A stretch of 57,886 nucleotides of DNA from Dissophora ornata (Eukaryota; Mortierellomycota; Mortierellomycetes; Mortierellales; Mortierellaceae). How positions within the stretch are numbered: the first letter of the stretch is position 1; each line of letters starts with the position of its first letter. The stretch lies in assembly GCA_025201705.1 (NCBI GenBank), contig MU616677.1:1-57886 (forward strand), in the 5' to 3' direction. The position numbers were made by a program, and so were the translations under genes. Positions 36,500 through 48,330 of this stretch are shown here, piece after piece. The notes under the pieces are model-generated. The model worked only from the letters and a program-made list of their open reading frames with translations, was not told the origin of the DNA and made no database searches.

Positions 36500-39400
36500 T
36501 TACCAAGCGAGCTTGGCAATGATACTGTTGGGGAAGCAGCGGACAATGAGCTTGCGAGTCTCATCCAACAGCAAGACAGCAACGGCGCAGGGGATGGGGA
36601 GCAACCAGTACTTAATAGGCACAGGGTTGGTCAACATGACGCTGTTGATGCCCGGGGTCTCGGTGACGAGGATGGCCATGGCCAAGGAGCAGATCATACC
36701 CAAGAACAACCACAGGTTGCGACGCTTCTCACGGATGGGATCAGCCTGGAGGATCGACATGCGGCGGTTACGGATCGACAAAACATTGCCCCACTGCATG
36801 ATCACCAATGAGACAAAGGTGACACACTGACCGGTGTTGACATAGTAGCCATTGAACTCTTCAAGGGTGAGCCCAGGGTGCAAATTGGCGGGGTCGATTT
36901 CTCCAAAAGTGAGCACGAGATCCCGGAACGAGAGACCAGTGTATTCCTTGAGGTAAGCGAAAAAGAGCCAGTTGCTGAAGATGGTCATGACGCTGCCGAT
37001 AAAGATGTAAGACTGGAGATAGATCCTTCCAGTGATCAGATGCTCTTTCTTGGCGTTACGTGGAGGCTGGGCCATGAGGTCAAACTCTTCCTGCTCCATG
37101 ACGAGGGCGGTACAGGGGAAGGCATCAGTGAAACAGCAGATGATGATCATCAAGAACGAGGACAGGGGAAGTGGAGTACCAAGGAAGGTGTTGATCAGCA
37201 CAGGCCAGATCTCAGACCAAGAACCGGCGGGGAGCAAGTAACCAATAACCTTCTGCAAGTTCTGGAAGACAATGCGGCCAAGACGCATGGCAATTGGGAT
37301 CGAGTCAAAGCCGCCAAGCAAGATCAAGTCAGCAGCCTCAATGGCAACATCTGAGCCAGAAACAACAGCGACACCAACATCAGCAGCTTTAAGAGCGGGA
37401 GCATCGTTCACACCGTCACCAGTGACAGCAACCACACCATCACGCTGCTGGAACTCTGACACAATCTTGAGCTTCTGCTCGGGCGATGTGCGAGCAAAGA
37501 CAATCTCTTCGTAGGCGCAGACCAGGTCCCACTCTCCGGGGCTCATTCTGGAGAGGTCTGAACCAGTCAAAACCAAAGAGGTGCCCTCACGGAAGCGCGG
37601 GCGGCCAACTTCGTACTCGCCAAGATCCTCAAACGATCCATGCTCATTGATCTTGTTGCCCTTGCGTGTGGGGTCGACAATATCTTCATACGTATCAGGC
37701 TCACGGTTCGCGGTGAACAATCCAATCTGGTTGGCAATGGCGGCAGCAGTCAATCCGAAATCGCCGGTGACCATGAAGAAACGAGCACCGGCACGACGGC
37801 AGGCAGCAATGGTATCCTTGATCTCAGGGCGAGGGGGGTCCATAATACCGACGAGTCCAATGATGCAAAGCTCATGAAGACCTTGGCGAGTCAACTCCTC
37901 CTGGAGAGCGCTGTTACCAGACGATCCGTTGGCACCGTTGGCATCGGCAAAGTAAGGGTTGTAGCGACTCTTGCAGAGCATCAAAACACGCTGACCGCGG
38001 CGGGACCAGGCTTGCTGAATGCGAGAGAGTTCATTCGTCCATTCATTAGAGAGAGGCTGAGGAGCATTGGTTGAACCATTAAGGAACGAGGTGCAGTAAG
38101 GCAAGAGGACATCAGGGGCGCCCTTCACAAACACGAGCTGAGTGCCTTTCTCGCTGGCAGACTTGTCGCCACTGGTCATCTCATCTCCAAAGAGAGTCTT
38201 GATCACTTGGGGCTGCGCGGTCGAACCCTGGTAGACAGCCATCATCCACTTGTTGCGAGAGTTGAAAGGGATCTCATTGGTACGCTCAAAGCAAGTGGCA
38301 AGAGTGGTACAGTCGGCGAGCTGGGCAGAGAATCGCAAGAGGGCACTATCGGTAGCATCGCCGTGGACAGTGCGCTCGGCAACGGGCCGTTCAATGGTCT
38401 CCTGGTCAAACTTGGCATTGTTGCAGAGAAGGGCAGCCAACTGGAGTTGGCGGAGAGCCAGGACTTGGGCGCTATCGTCGGGCCGGGGCAGGGACTGAGG
38501 CTTGGTCTCCTTCTCAATCTTTTCGCAGGCCTCCTCAGGGGTGGACTCACAGTCGAGGAAGGCAAGGTTGGTGACAAACATCTTGTTCTCAGTCAAGGTT
38601 CCAGTCTTATCCGAGCAGATGACATTGACGCAGCCGAGGGTTTCGACAGTGGTGAGAGCCTTGGGCAAGATACTATTGGCGCGCATTCTACGGGCAATCA
38701 TCAATAGAGTCAGAGAGACACAGATGGGCATGCCTAGATAAAATGAATTTTCAGTTAGACAGGGTGCTCTCAAAGAATGATGTCACTCCTTTTTTTACGC
38801 GTTTTCTATAGAGTGCTGATGTCACTCCTTTTTTTTACGCGTTTTCTTCTACGGAAAATTTTTTTGTACGCCCAACATGATTTATCATCTTACCTTCTGG
38901 GATGAAAGCGACAACACAGCCCATCAAGGTGACAAGCAAGAGAGCTGTGGGCAGAAAATCGGGGTAGGTGGGGCGAATCCAGGCACCCCAGACAACCAAA
39001 ATGATGAGCGCAAGGACAACTGTGAGATAGACAATGATACGGACAAAGCGGGAAATCTCCTGGTGGATAATCGTCTTCTTCTCCTTGCGGCCCGAGGTCA
39101 GCTTGTTGATGCGTCCCATCAGGGTATCGTTACCCTTCAAGACCACAACACCGATGCATGAGCCCTGGACAACGTGAGTACCCATGAAGGCAACGTTCTT
39201 TGATTCCAAAAAGTTGTCATCGGTTGCGGTGGTGCTGGCCTCGATAGCCTCGCTCTCTCCGGTAAGGACAGCGCGGTCAAAGCGGGTATCGTTCGAGGCC
39301 TGGATCAGGCGCAAATCAGCAGGGACCTTGTTACCGAGAGAAAGGTGGACACGATCACCGACAACAAGGTTGGAGGCAGGGATCTTGACTTGCTGGCCGT

Positions 39401-40120
39401 CACGGAGGACAATACAATCGGCAGGAATCATGTCCAGGATCGAGGACATGACGCGGGCAGTGGAGAAGTCCTGGAAGGCCGAGAAACTAGCCTGGAGAAA
39501 AATGACAAAAATCTGTAATGACAAAGGTAGACCTCGCCAAGTTAGATTTCTGTTTTAAAGCAGACCATATTACTCCTGTCTTTGGTGTAAAGTGGATTCC
39601 AGATACATGCAGTACTTACAACCAAGAAACCAAGAGCCAAGTTGGTAACGCTAGGAGGGTCCGACAGTGGAGGCTCAGCGCAAACGAAGAAGGTGATGAC
39701 ACCAATCCAAAGGACTGAGCAGAAGCCCCCAAAGAGGTATCCTACGACCTTCTTGAAGTAGTTGGGCTTGCGAGTGTCAAGGGTGTTGGGACCGTTAGCT
39801 CCGAGTCTTCGCTCGGCTTCAGCCTGTTCGAGACCGAGGGTCTCGTTCGTGTTGAAGCGAAGGCTAATCTCGGCAGGAGTCAATTTGTGGAAATCGACCG
39901 TGGCAAAGAAATCGGTCTCGGAACCGAGGTCCTCGTCACTTTTGCCTTTGCCTTTGCCTTTGGAGGCCTTGAGCTCGCCAGTCTTGTTAGAGCGGTGGGT
40001 CTCGGTGACTTGAATAGATAGGGTTCGGAACTCGATGGGCACGGCATTGCCTTGGGCTCGCTCCATTGTCTGGGTGCGGACGAGGGCGAGCGACTTTCGC
40101 TGCTCTTTTTCGCTGGACAT
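36500..40120 (-). CDS. Type IIC P-type ATPase (Na,K-ATPase alpha-like)
   Basis: P-type cation pump of the Na,K/H,K-ATPase class, probably in the plasma membrane. Three exons: 40120-39620, 39512-38894 and 38733-36500, in frame, 1117 residues. The exon 2 acceptor at 39512 was preferred over one at 39491 because it restores a full TM2 (IFVIFLQASFSAFQDF). Motifs are LTGES near 254, FIPEG in TM4, CSDKTGTLTENK with phospho-Asp near 414, TGDGVNDAPALKAADVGVA near 813, and a C-terminal DETRKLIV as in Na,K-ATPases. The TM5/TM6 ion-binding region diverges: GYLLPAGSWSEIWP where animal pumps have a TSNIPE motif, and CCFTDAFP where animals have DLGTD, so one of the two TM6 aspartates is Cys. Transported ions are therefore uncertain. 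An upstream in-frame ATG at 40222 is rejected because it adds a CT-rich leader translation. Confidence 0.95.
38778..38847 (-). repeat. Tandem duplication inside ATPase intron 2
   Basis: A 30-bp unit beginning TGATGTCACTCC, with a T run and ACGCGTTTTCT, occurs at 38778-38807 and again at 38817-38847 (one extra T), period 39 bp, within the intron 38734-38893. It is recent judging by near-identity. Confidence 0.9.
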
Positions 40121-40601
40121 TTTGAAGGAGTGGAGAAGCGAAGCAAGGAGGTGGGAAATATGTGTCAACGAAAGTGAAAAGAGGAGGAGAACAGTGAGTG
40201 GCAGACGGAAGCTACGCTGCAAAGAGAGAGGCAGAGGATTCCTCAGATGCCTGTTGGAGAGATAGATTGGCCAAACTGGTATGTGAAGAGTGGTGAAGAA
40301 CAGAAAAAAAAGAAGGAAAGACGGACATCTATTTATTAGAAACGGAAAAAGTTGGGGAGGGCCAGGCGAAGCAAAGAGTCCAAGGTCCAGTCGAGCAGGA
40401 TGGCGGTTGGGTTTTCAAGGTTAGTGCAGGTTTGACAGGCTGCCGATCAGGGCATTCGTTTGCGGAAGTGGAAGTGGTGGTAATCGCTTTGCAGGGAGCT
40501 GTTTGGTTCCACTTAGAGAGGGCAATACAAACTCTTTCGTGAATAGATTTGCTGAGCGAGTGACCTTGATGCAAGCGGTACAGCGAACACGAAATGCGGG
40601 A

Positions 40602-40620
40602 TTTTTTTTTTTTTTTTTTT
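40602..40620 (+). repeat. Poly-T run (19 T)
   Basis: Homopolymer of 19 T in non-coding DNA upstream of the ATPase gene. On the ATPase strand it is a poly-A tract, possibly nucleosome-excluding. Confidence 0.9.
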
Positions 40621-42450
40621 GATCTGAACACTCACGACCCGCGAGGAGTGTGTTGCACAAGCTGCTCATACATTGTCTTCCTCAGTGGATACACCCTGCG
40701 CGCCGCTGTACATACTGGATTTTGTTACTGAATAATCTGTAAACATTTACAGAATCGCAACTTTAAACAAAAGAGGGATTTCTCACTGGAGCAGACTTTG
40801 AAATACCTTGCGCCATTTATTTCTTGTCGACATGTTCCATCGTACTTTTTCTCATCCACCATAGAGATCCTAACAGCCTAGGTCGTCCATAGTCGTCCTG
40901 GAAACCCTTGCCTTGGTGCCGCCCGCTCTTACTCGTTGTCCCCGGAGAGGACCATGTGGACCATTTTGTCCAAAAACGAGTGTACCAATTGTAAATGTTA
41001 TAGATTACAAGGTGATACCAATCCTGCTCCAGAGTACGACCCACAGAGCAAAGGAGTTGTTTTTTCACCACGAACGAGCACAAGATCTCGATTGCTCGGA
41101 CTCGCTTGCCACGTCGCTTGGCGGACCAGACTTCATGCTCGCCGTCCAATCAAATCGAAACCGTCTCTCAGTTTGTTTCCATAACGCGTGGACAGAACCT
41201 CTGGAGAAGGGTGAGAGTTCGTGTCCTGTCCTCCATGTCCATAACTGCAACATTGAATATAATATACTATCAACAACGAAACGCTTGGGAGCCGAGAGAT
41301 TGCAGGCTTTAATCTAGGCACCCTCACAATGCACGATATGTATAGCAACAAGCTAGGCTTAGCTCTCATTACCTTTCTGTGGAAAGTTACGAGTCTACGA
41401 CAATTACTTGTACCCACGCCATACTTGATGCTTTTGGAGCATTGTTTTACTCTCGACTATACAATCCTAAAGCTCAATCATCTGCATCTACATCTACATT
41501 TATTCCTAACCAAGCGCTGCCGATAAGCGTGTCGCCTCTTGGATAATTCACACCTATTCCTTGCCAAATGATTTTAAACATGTTTACTTTAAAGGATGCG
41601 TAACTTGGTCGCCACCAGCACAGCATCTATTTGCATCCACTTGCGCCCCTTCTTCGTGCCATCTGTATCTCATGCTTATAGGTGCTAATAACTAGACTAT
41701 GCAGACGTTCGGACAGCTTCAGCACTCTTTAGGCATATGTCCGTCATAGTCTATCTCATACCTTCAAGATTAGGCGTGCAGCCCACAGCCGACAATATGC
41801 TGGACAGCGCTAGAGGATCAGAATAATCTCTTTACGCCAGACCCGCCATCAGTTTCAACGAACCTAAAGCCACACCTATAACAGAGGTTCGCCATGCACT
41901 TCATTCATCTCCTCATTTTGGATTAAGTGGCTCAATGGACGAAACAGAAAGGTTTCCGTATCTCACGTAGCTCTTACATCGCCGTATCGGAACATTTTCG
42001 AACAACCATCTCGTAGCATTATAGTCTTGATCTGCCGCAGATTTGAAGCAGCCAAATGTGTTCTCGACCCTGTAGACATGTGTGGTCGCACGCGAGTTGT
42101 AGCACTTGCATGCCAGAGTGCGCGGTTTTTTTTCCCTGCTGTCGACGCCTATTAATTCCCATAGCTTCCCCCACCTCAGTCCTATGCAGTTGTTCTGGTG
42201 CTGATGTTGTCTTAACCCCCTTGCTATAGTCCTACAGTGCATAATAATGCCTGTTATGTCAAGCTTCTACCTCGAGCAAAATACCTCTTTGTTTTTATTA
42301 CTACCCGGTATGCTCTTCCTCTGTGGCCATCGTGCAATGAAGCTGAAGAAAAGCGCGCATTCCTGACGTTGCAAATTGACCATTGGGTATGATGTCCTTT
42401 TCATGCTGATTGCCACGTTTGTCGTCGGTACCACTGGCTGTCGATGATGG

Positions 42451-42460
42451 TATAAAAAGG
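42451..42460 (+). promoter_or_regulatory. Strong TATA box with no confident gene
   Basis: TATAAAAAGG, identical to the element at 13521, 66 bp upstream of an ATG at 42517. It is followed by CA/CT-rich leader-like sequence. Confidence 0.4.
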
Positions 42461-42516
42461 GAGGCATTTCCAGCCAAAATCTTGTTGCTTTCAACCTATC
42501 ACCGATATTCCACCGA

Positions 42517-44023
42517 ATGCCGCGCATCCATTTCCACCGCACTCACTCTTCCACTCCTGAACAAAGTATGTCCTTGGCAGGAGCGAAGCACATATATTTC
42601 AACTCACCCCACCCATCAGCACGCCAGTATACACTCTTATTAACATCGCAAGCGGAGACTCTTTGACGCGTTTTTATGCAATCGCCACAATTATATTCAA
42701 ACACGAGAATATTCTCTCCACCAATCTAGACCGCATCCAATACACAGTGCAAACTCTTCACGCCACACAACGCAACAACGAAAGGCTCGCAGTACATCTC
42801 CCTTTTTGGCGCGCCTATTTTTGTCCGTCGCCTTAAGTTACTTGCTATGGATTATCACCTTGTTCTCGCATCTCCTTGCTACTTTTCAATTACCAAGCTC
42901 TCGACTTTCAAACACACGCCGCACCCTCCTTTTTTTTGGATTTTCAATGTTCCTTAAAACACAAATACTACTGAAGCTTTCTCAGAAAGCCATCTTCTGG
43001 AAAAGTGTCGCACCTGCATGAACCAACAACATCCTTCACGCTCTGTTGGCAGCCTCTTTTCACACTATGAGGTACTCATCTCGCTACCTAAACACAAACC
43101 TCCTGCACGCGGACGCACGATGAGTATGATGTTAGCTCATGCCACACTCTATCCCGAAATCAATGGGGCGTGTTTATCTCTTTTTGCGGCCTGCATTTCA
43201 GTCACCTTAGCATGAATGACAATGGCACGTTGTGAAATTTGTTTGCTCTTTTTGTCTAGTGAAAAAAAGGAGGATAAAACAAATCCCTCATAAGATGGAG
43301 CGCTCAAGACTTTGTTTGCTGTGGTACAGACAGCTATGACGGACGCGGTATTTTTGCTATTCCTCCAACGTCGGACCAAATTGCTCTATTGTGTACATCT
43401 CTTTTGAGGCAATAAAAAATTTCAGGTGAGAGTCTTTGCTCTGCTCGGACGAACGTGTTGAAGCATCATGAACCATAACTCTCATAAGCATCCTCTGTTG
43501 CTGCACCGAGGAGTGTTAAAAATTTTTTCTTTTTTTTTTCTCCTCTCCGTGCGCGATTTTCGCTATCTACGCCCAGTGAGAATAATCCCTCTTTTTTCGA
43601 AGGCTGAGAAGCACCAAAGGGTAAAAAATATGCCTCAGTTTTGTTTGTCCCAACAGCACTACGACCTCGTTGGCCCCTGGACCATCTTTCCCTCTGCGTC
43701 TCTCTCCTCGATCATTGTACCTCCCACGGTGCACTTGTTTCGTCTTGGCAGCCCTCTTTAACTCAACTTCGTACCTCTCTATTTCGCATCGGAGCATGAA
43801 TTTCAGTTACATGAGTATGTCCACATCCGTCTGGTGGAACCAATTTCTAGGTTTTGGATTTTTGGATTGTCTTCACAAAAACTCACTTTCTTGCTTTCCT
43901 CACTTTTCTCGGACTCTTATTTTCACAGGTCGCAGATCCACTGACGACCCCATGGACAACTATCCAAACACTCCTGCAATCGACAAACCCTTTTGCGACA
44001 GTCGCGACAATGTGAAGAGCTGA
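42517..44023 (+). CDS. Candidate tiny two-exon gene (47 residues)
   Basis: Very tentative. The ATG at 42517 lies 66 bp after a strong TATA box. The first exon 42517-42565 ends at a consensus GTATGT donor, leaving one base. A strong acceptor TTATTTTCACAG at 43928 opens an exon 43929-44023 that takes up the phase and ends at TGA. The product would be 47 residues, hydrophilic, starting MPRIHFHRTHSS and ending SRDNVKS, with no recognised domain. The intron would be 1363 nt, far longer than most in this window, which argues against it. It could equally be a non-coding transcript. Confidence 0.18.
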
Positions 44024-45061
44024 GACAAAGAGAAGGACAAGAACAACTACAACGACAACTTTTCCATTGCAGCTAAGCTAAGGAGCAAGTTTATTCTGCT
44101 CTTGCACACGCCGTCATCTCAGGGAGGCATGGTATATGGTGGAGCGATAGCAACGCTGCATTTGATAGTCTACCAACACAACATCAGTCTAGTAGGGAAT
44201 ACAAGGCGGCACGATGCTCAGCAATCGCCGTAGAAGCTACGCTTACGGATAGTCGTTGTAACACTGCTATACATCTCTGACCTTTACGCCTTCTCTTCAA
44301 GAGCCATGCTTTTGGCTATGAACCAGTGGTGTGCAACAGCAAGGTTTAATCAGTAGCTTGATGCAGCTTGAGACCTCAGCTTGTGGCAGTAGTGGCGGTG
44401 TTGTCATCGGGAGATATCAGGCGCGGTGCAATGCTGGCGAGGGATGTTATAAGCTACTGCTGCCCTCTGTACATATTAGAGCCACCCACAGCATACATGA
44501 ACGACGCAAGGTCCTTGTCTTCATAAAGTCTGTGACCCCCAGTATGGTTCTCACGTCCCAACTTCGCCAAGCACTATGCCGTCGCCCGCATCTCTATCAT
44601 TCTCAGTAGCAGGACAAAGCTTGGGTAGATTTGGCGGTTCACAATCGTCAGTTGTGCAGCTTGGTCTTACATAATTAGGCACAGGCGCAGAAGGCCGCTG
44701 ACTAACCAGCATGCATGTCTTGTGCAGGGACGGCACTACCGCGCCAATAAAAATGAGAACCTACTCTCCATATTAGTGGCAATCCTCTGATCGACTCTCT
44801 GAGCACTCTCACCCTTGCTGCGCAATGTCATTTGGCCAATGTGCAAAGGCAAGCTTTCTCGGGATACGTCCATGTCTAGCGCTGCTACCATCGTGGCGTA
44901 GCCATGGCACCGTGCTGAGTCATCCTTACTCACCATCGACAGCTTGTGGATCCATGTGTTTCCACGCCCCAGTCACGGTCAAAGATGAAGGCTATCTTTA
45001 TAGCGATTTACTTGACTTGAATCAGAACATCACAGGTCTCTACATTCCCTTATACATAGCC

Positions 45062-45889
45062 ATGAGCATCGCAAGCAAAGCTGTCCAAGTCGGAGTCGGA
45101 GTGCTGATCATGCACAACCGCAAGGTGTTGGTGGGGAAGAGAATCGGAAGTCATGGAGCAGGTTAGCCGAATTGCATTGCTATGGACAACGTTGTTTTGC
45201 GGATGATTTGAATGAGACCTGATCGGTCTAGCCTCCTTTTTTTCTTGTTCAACTAGATACCTGGCAGTTGGCAGGGGGTAATTCATGCAGGCCCAGACCA
45301 AGACAGACAAGCATGCGAACCCTCAGGGCAATGCTGACCTATTTTCAATTTCCCTCCGCTAGGCCACCTTGAGTTTGGCGAGACGTTTGAAGAATGCGCA
45401 ATCCGTAATATCCCTTCCTTCTCTCTTGATTCTTTGACCCTTCTGCCATCGCCCAGCTTTCCTTATGCAGTTGTTGATCCTACTCTTCAATTGAACCTAT
45501 CGCGTTCTAGGTGAGGCTCAGGAAGAAACCGGTCTCGATCTGGACCCAGCCTCTGCCAAGTTTGTCACTGCCAACAACAACATCATGTCCGACATCGACA
45601 AACACTATGTCACCGTGTTTGTCTCCGCCAATGTCGTCGGCAATAGTAACGCAAGGGTATGGAGAGAGCTTGTCGTCTTTCAAAGACCGGTCGCGCAAAA
45701 CCGACTCGTACTAAACTACCGCCGTCTTGTGAAACATAGGTGATGGAGCCATTGAAGTGCGAGCACTGGGAGTGGATCACCCAGGAGCAATTGCTCGACA
45801 AAAATGGACCATACCGACCCCTCTTCTCGCCCTTTGCGAAGATAGTTCAGGAGTGCGACTTGACATCGATCTTTGCTCAAAGCGTTTGA
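45062..45889 (+). CDS. Nudix hydrolase, NUDT15/MTH2-like
   Basis: Pyrophosphohydrolase that likely cleans the nucleotide pool of oxidised or modified (d)NTPs. Five exons: 45062-45161, 45257-45277, 45363-45404, 45511-45656 and 45740-45889, 152 residues in frame. Exon 2 is a 21-nt micro-exon supplying TWQLAGG. The Nudix box GX5EX7REUXEEXGU is complete across three exons ([23 protein letters not shown]). Start VGVGVLIMHNRKVLVGKR and later HYVTVFVSANV and WEWI are typical of NUDT15. The usual LPGG before the box reads LAGG. The ATG is preceded by in-frame upstream codons back to 44825, but homology begins at this Met. The gene faces FANCL tail to tail with 112 bp between stops. Confidence 0.93.
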
Positions 45890-46001
45890 TTAGAAGAGAC
45901 TTTGCATACATTAAATAATGGGACTGTAGGGCTCTAGGGCGATGTCACAGTTCTTCAGGTGTATATTTTCAATGCTTGCTGGATTGTTTTGTCTATCTGA
46001 T

Positions 46002-48028
46002 TCAGGTCCTTGGTGCCGTCGTGGTAATGGTCTATGATCATTGTGAGTGGCAGTAAGCAACAACATGCGAACTCAGACTCAAAGAAATCGCTGTCATCGG
46101 ACAAACGTTGCAACCAACATACCTCGCTGCAATAGGGACAAGCGCCAAACAGGGTATTGAAACTTTGGCGCGTGGTCGGGATAGACCGTAGCCACTAAGC
46201 GAGAACAGAGAGTGTAAGCAATGGGCAGTTTGCGCTATTACTGACTTACATCGCTACCCTGCTCTTGTCCCTTGCTTTACCTCATACAAACAAACGCGAT
46301 GGAACGGCTGCTGACATTTGGAATGACTGCAGAGTTGATCAGGTACTTGGCCTTCGAATCGGAACGAGTAGCAGATACCGCACTCAATATTCATCTCGTC
46401 CTTATTGGCGCTCACAGGGGATGGGAATCCATTTGCCAGTTCTAGTATCACCTCCAAATTCTTGCGAGGCATTATCTTTTCGTCCCTGCATGTTGAACAT
46501 AATGACAAAGCATTAGCTAAAGGCATCGTACTCCGGACACATCGTTGACACCGTTAAGCCGTTTGTCATACCATAGCCCTGCATTTTGATACAGTTTGAT
46601 TCGCATAGGCTCAATGTTACTGGTCGGACCAAATAGCCGCGTATCAGGCATGGATAGCGGAGATAGCGGATCAATGGTCATCTGTATAGAGCAATGATTC
46701 CCTAAGGCGATAATGGGTAGAACAGCGGACCATAGAAGGGGGTGTTACTAAGTGGACAGGTCTCTGTGATTAACGTTAGTAACCAACGAGAAGCGCGAAA
46801 TTTACCCAGAGCGCAACGTCGCACGCGATCTGCCCCTGTCGGCTTTTCTGGGTCAATCACCCATGTATTTTCGTCAATGTCCTGCATCACATCCCAGAAT
46901 TCTTTATAGAGCTCCAATTGCTATTTCGGTTACATAGAGATCGGATTAACGACGTTTGCTTATTGAGCGCTGAGGTATTGGTCGCATATCCTCATACCTT
47001 CTCAGCGTGTCGGATTACGGCCTGTAAATCAGATTCCTCTCTGGAAGAAACGGTGGTATCAGTGTTGAGCCGTTGTGAGAGCGAATGCTGATCCGGGTCG
47101 CATTCTGGAGTTTCCAAAGGCTCCAATGTGAGCGGCACAGACGGGTAACCGGGTGGAAAGCTTATAGTCAAGGTGTGCTTGCGCTGAGAAGCATCACTAT
47201 GGATGAATATTGACTCTGAGGGTATTAGAACACAACTGAAAAGCGGTTTCCGCCATCTCTCGCTGTCATTGTGGGCGCGATATTGCGAACCTTAGTTCTA
47301 TCTGTGCTCGATTGAGATCCTCTCCCAAGTGTGTAATTTTGTTCCATCCAAGAGCGTCCAGTTGTTCTGTGATGTGTGACCAATGCGAGATTGGCCTCTC
47401 TTGGGGGCCAGCTTCTGCGCTCCTGCTACTCAATATCCCTTCCTAGTTAATGAACAATTGAGAGTGGGAAATCGATGCTTACGATATAATGAATACTGCT
47501 ACTCGGTGGTGGCAACGACTATTCGCAAGTATCCGTGCCTTACCAGCGTGTCAACCAGCTCGATCAGAAAGCTCGTCATGTCCGTGGCCTCGCGCATTTT
47601 CTACATGTGTCAGTCAACGGAAGGTTATTAAACGCGACAGATGAGGCAGAGGGAATGGGGCCGGCAACAGACAGCATACCTGCTGCAGCTGCTTTTCGCG
47701 ACCAGCGAGAATCTCCCTCAATTCCTCGGTTCCAAAGATACAGCCAAGATCGCTGGCGAGGATCTTATGTGGCCCTGTCCTGGCGCCAGGCCTGGCATCT
47801 GCCGCTAATATGTTGGCACGGGAACTAGCTACCTCTATGCACACCTCGAGCTCCTTGTCCTGGCAATCCCGAATAAAGAACAATGTTCATTGCATGTGTG
47901 AGCACTACGCAGCCTTGTAAGTCCTTGATGAGAACAGAGCATGATCTCCAACTGACCATGACTGACAGAAACCCGTGGTACACGTCTGGGTCGGAACTCC
48001 ATTGGACCAGCAACGGAAATGCCTGCAT
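46002..48028 (-). CDS. FANCL: FANCL, Fanconi anaemia E3 ubiquitin ligase
   Basis: RING E3 that monoubiquitinates FANCD2/FANCI during interstrand crosslink repair. Ten exons join in frame: 48028-47909, 47859-47680, 47600-47544, 47442-47291, 47196-46998, 46920-46806, 46701-46572, 46485-46281, 46194-46123 and 46031-46002, 419 residues (human protein is about 375). The ELF-type N-terminus (FPLLVQW...VYHGFLSV) is followed by the double-RWD/URD region with EQLDALGWNKI, FPPGYPSVP, EFWDVMQDIDENTWV, DPEKP and RRCALG. The C-terminal C4HC3 RING reads CGICYSF, PDQLC, SKCQQPFHRVCLYEWL, RQSFNTLFGACPYC, with all eight zinc ligands present. Exon boundaries in the URD were chosen where phase and homology agree, e.g. 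GLW|DEKIMPRKN. The first intron (47908-47860) is only 49 nt. The start at 48028 was chosen because the upstream in-frame extension to 48097 is leader-like. It shares a divergent promoter with the Tma17-like gene. Confidence 0.95.
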
Positions 48029-48330
48029 GGCCAGAATGGCATTAAGGACGAGGAACAGAGGAAAAACGATGATGCCGCTGCGCTCAGGAGCGCTCAATGG
48101 TGATTGCGTTGCCCGCCAGAGTCACACGGTGGACGCACGTCTCTTCCCGCGTGGTCCTTTGTGCACACAACAAAAATAAAGAGGCAATTTTTGTCCATCC
48201 CATCAGGAAATCCCATTCCTCTCCTCCCCTCGCACCCATTCTACACAGTAACCCGGACCACCCGGACCTGCCCGCAGCTTTACTCGTCGTTCCCTTCATC
48301 AAATTTACTGCAATACAGCCCAGCACGAGG
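48029..48330. promoter_or_regulatory. Divergent promoter between FANCL and the Tma17-like gene
   Basis: 302 bp separate the two start codons on opposite strands, so both core promoters and leaders must fit here. It is GC-rich near FANCL and has CCCGGACCACCCGGACC near 48252. No clear TATA on either strand. Confidence 0.6.

Larger units (their letters stand above)
40121..45061. other. Long stretch without a confident gene
   Basis: About 4.9 kb between the ATPase start and the Nudix start. Near 40121-40320 is the ATPase leader and promoter. A 19-base T run sits at 40602-40620. Short open frames at 40817-41317 on both strands have no recognisable features. From 42451 on, the plus strand has a TATA box, then CA-rich and pyrimidine-rich DNA. 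It may contain a tiny gene, listed separately. Nothing else is recognised. Confidence 0.5.

Noticed and set aside
39491..39512. CTCCAG acceptor at 39491 for ATPase exon 2
   Set aside because: In phase, but it removes seven residues of TM2; the TTACAG acceptor before 39512 restores the helix.
40121..40222. Upstream in-frame ATG giving a signal-peptide-like start for the ATPase
   Set aside because: The hydrophobic stretch is the translation of a CT-rich leader; family members begin with a cytosolic hydrophilic N-terminus as from 40120.
40817..41317. Overlapping 110- and 134-codon frames on opposite strands
   Set aside because: Neither has a recognisable motif, splice context or leader; possible but unsupported.
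48029..48097. Upstream Met extension of FANCL
   Set aside because: The extension is hydrophobic and unlike FANCL; homology starts right after the Met at 48028.
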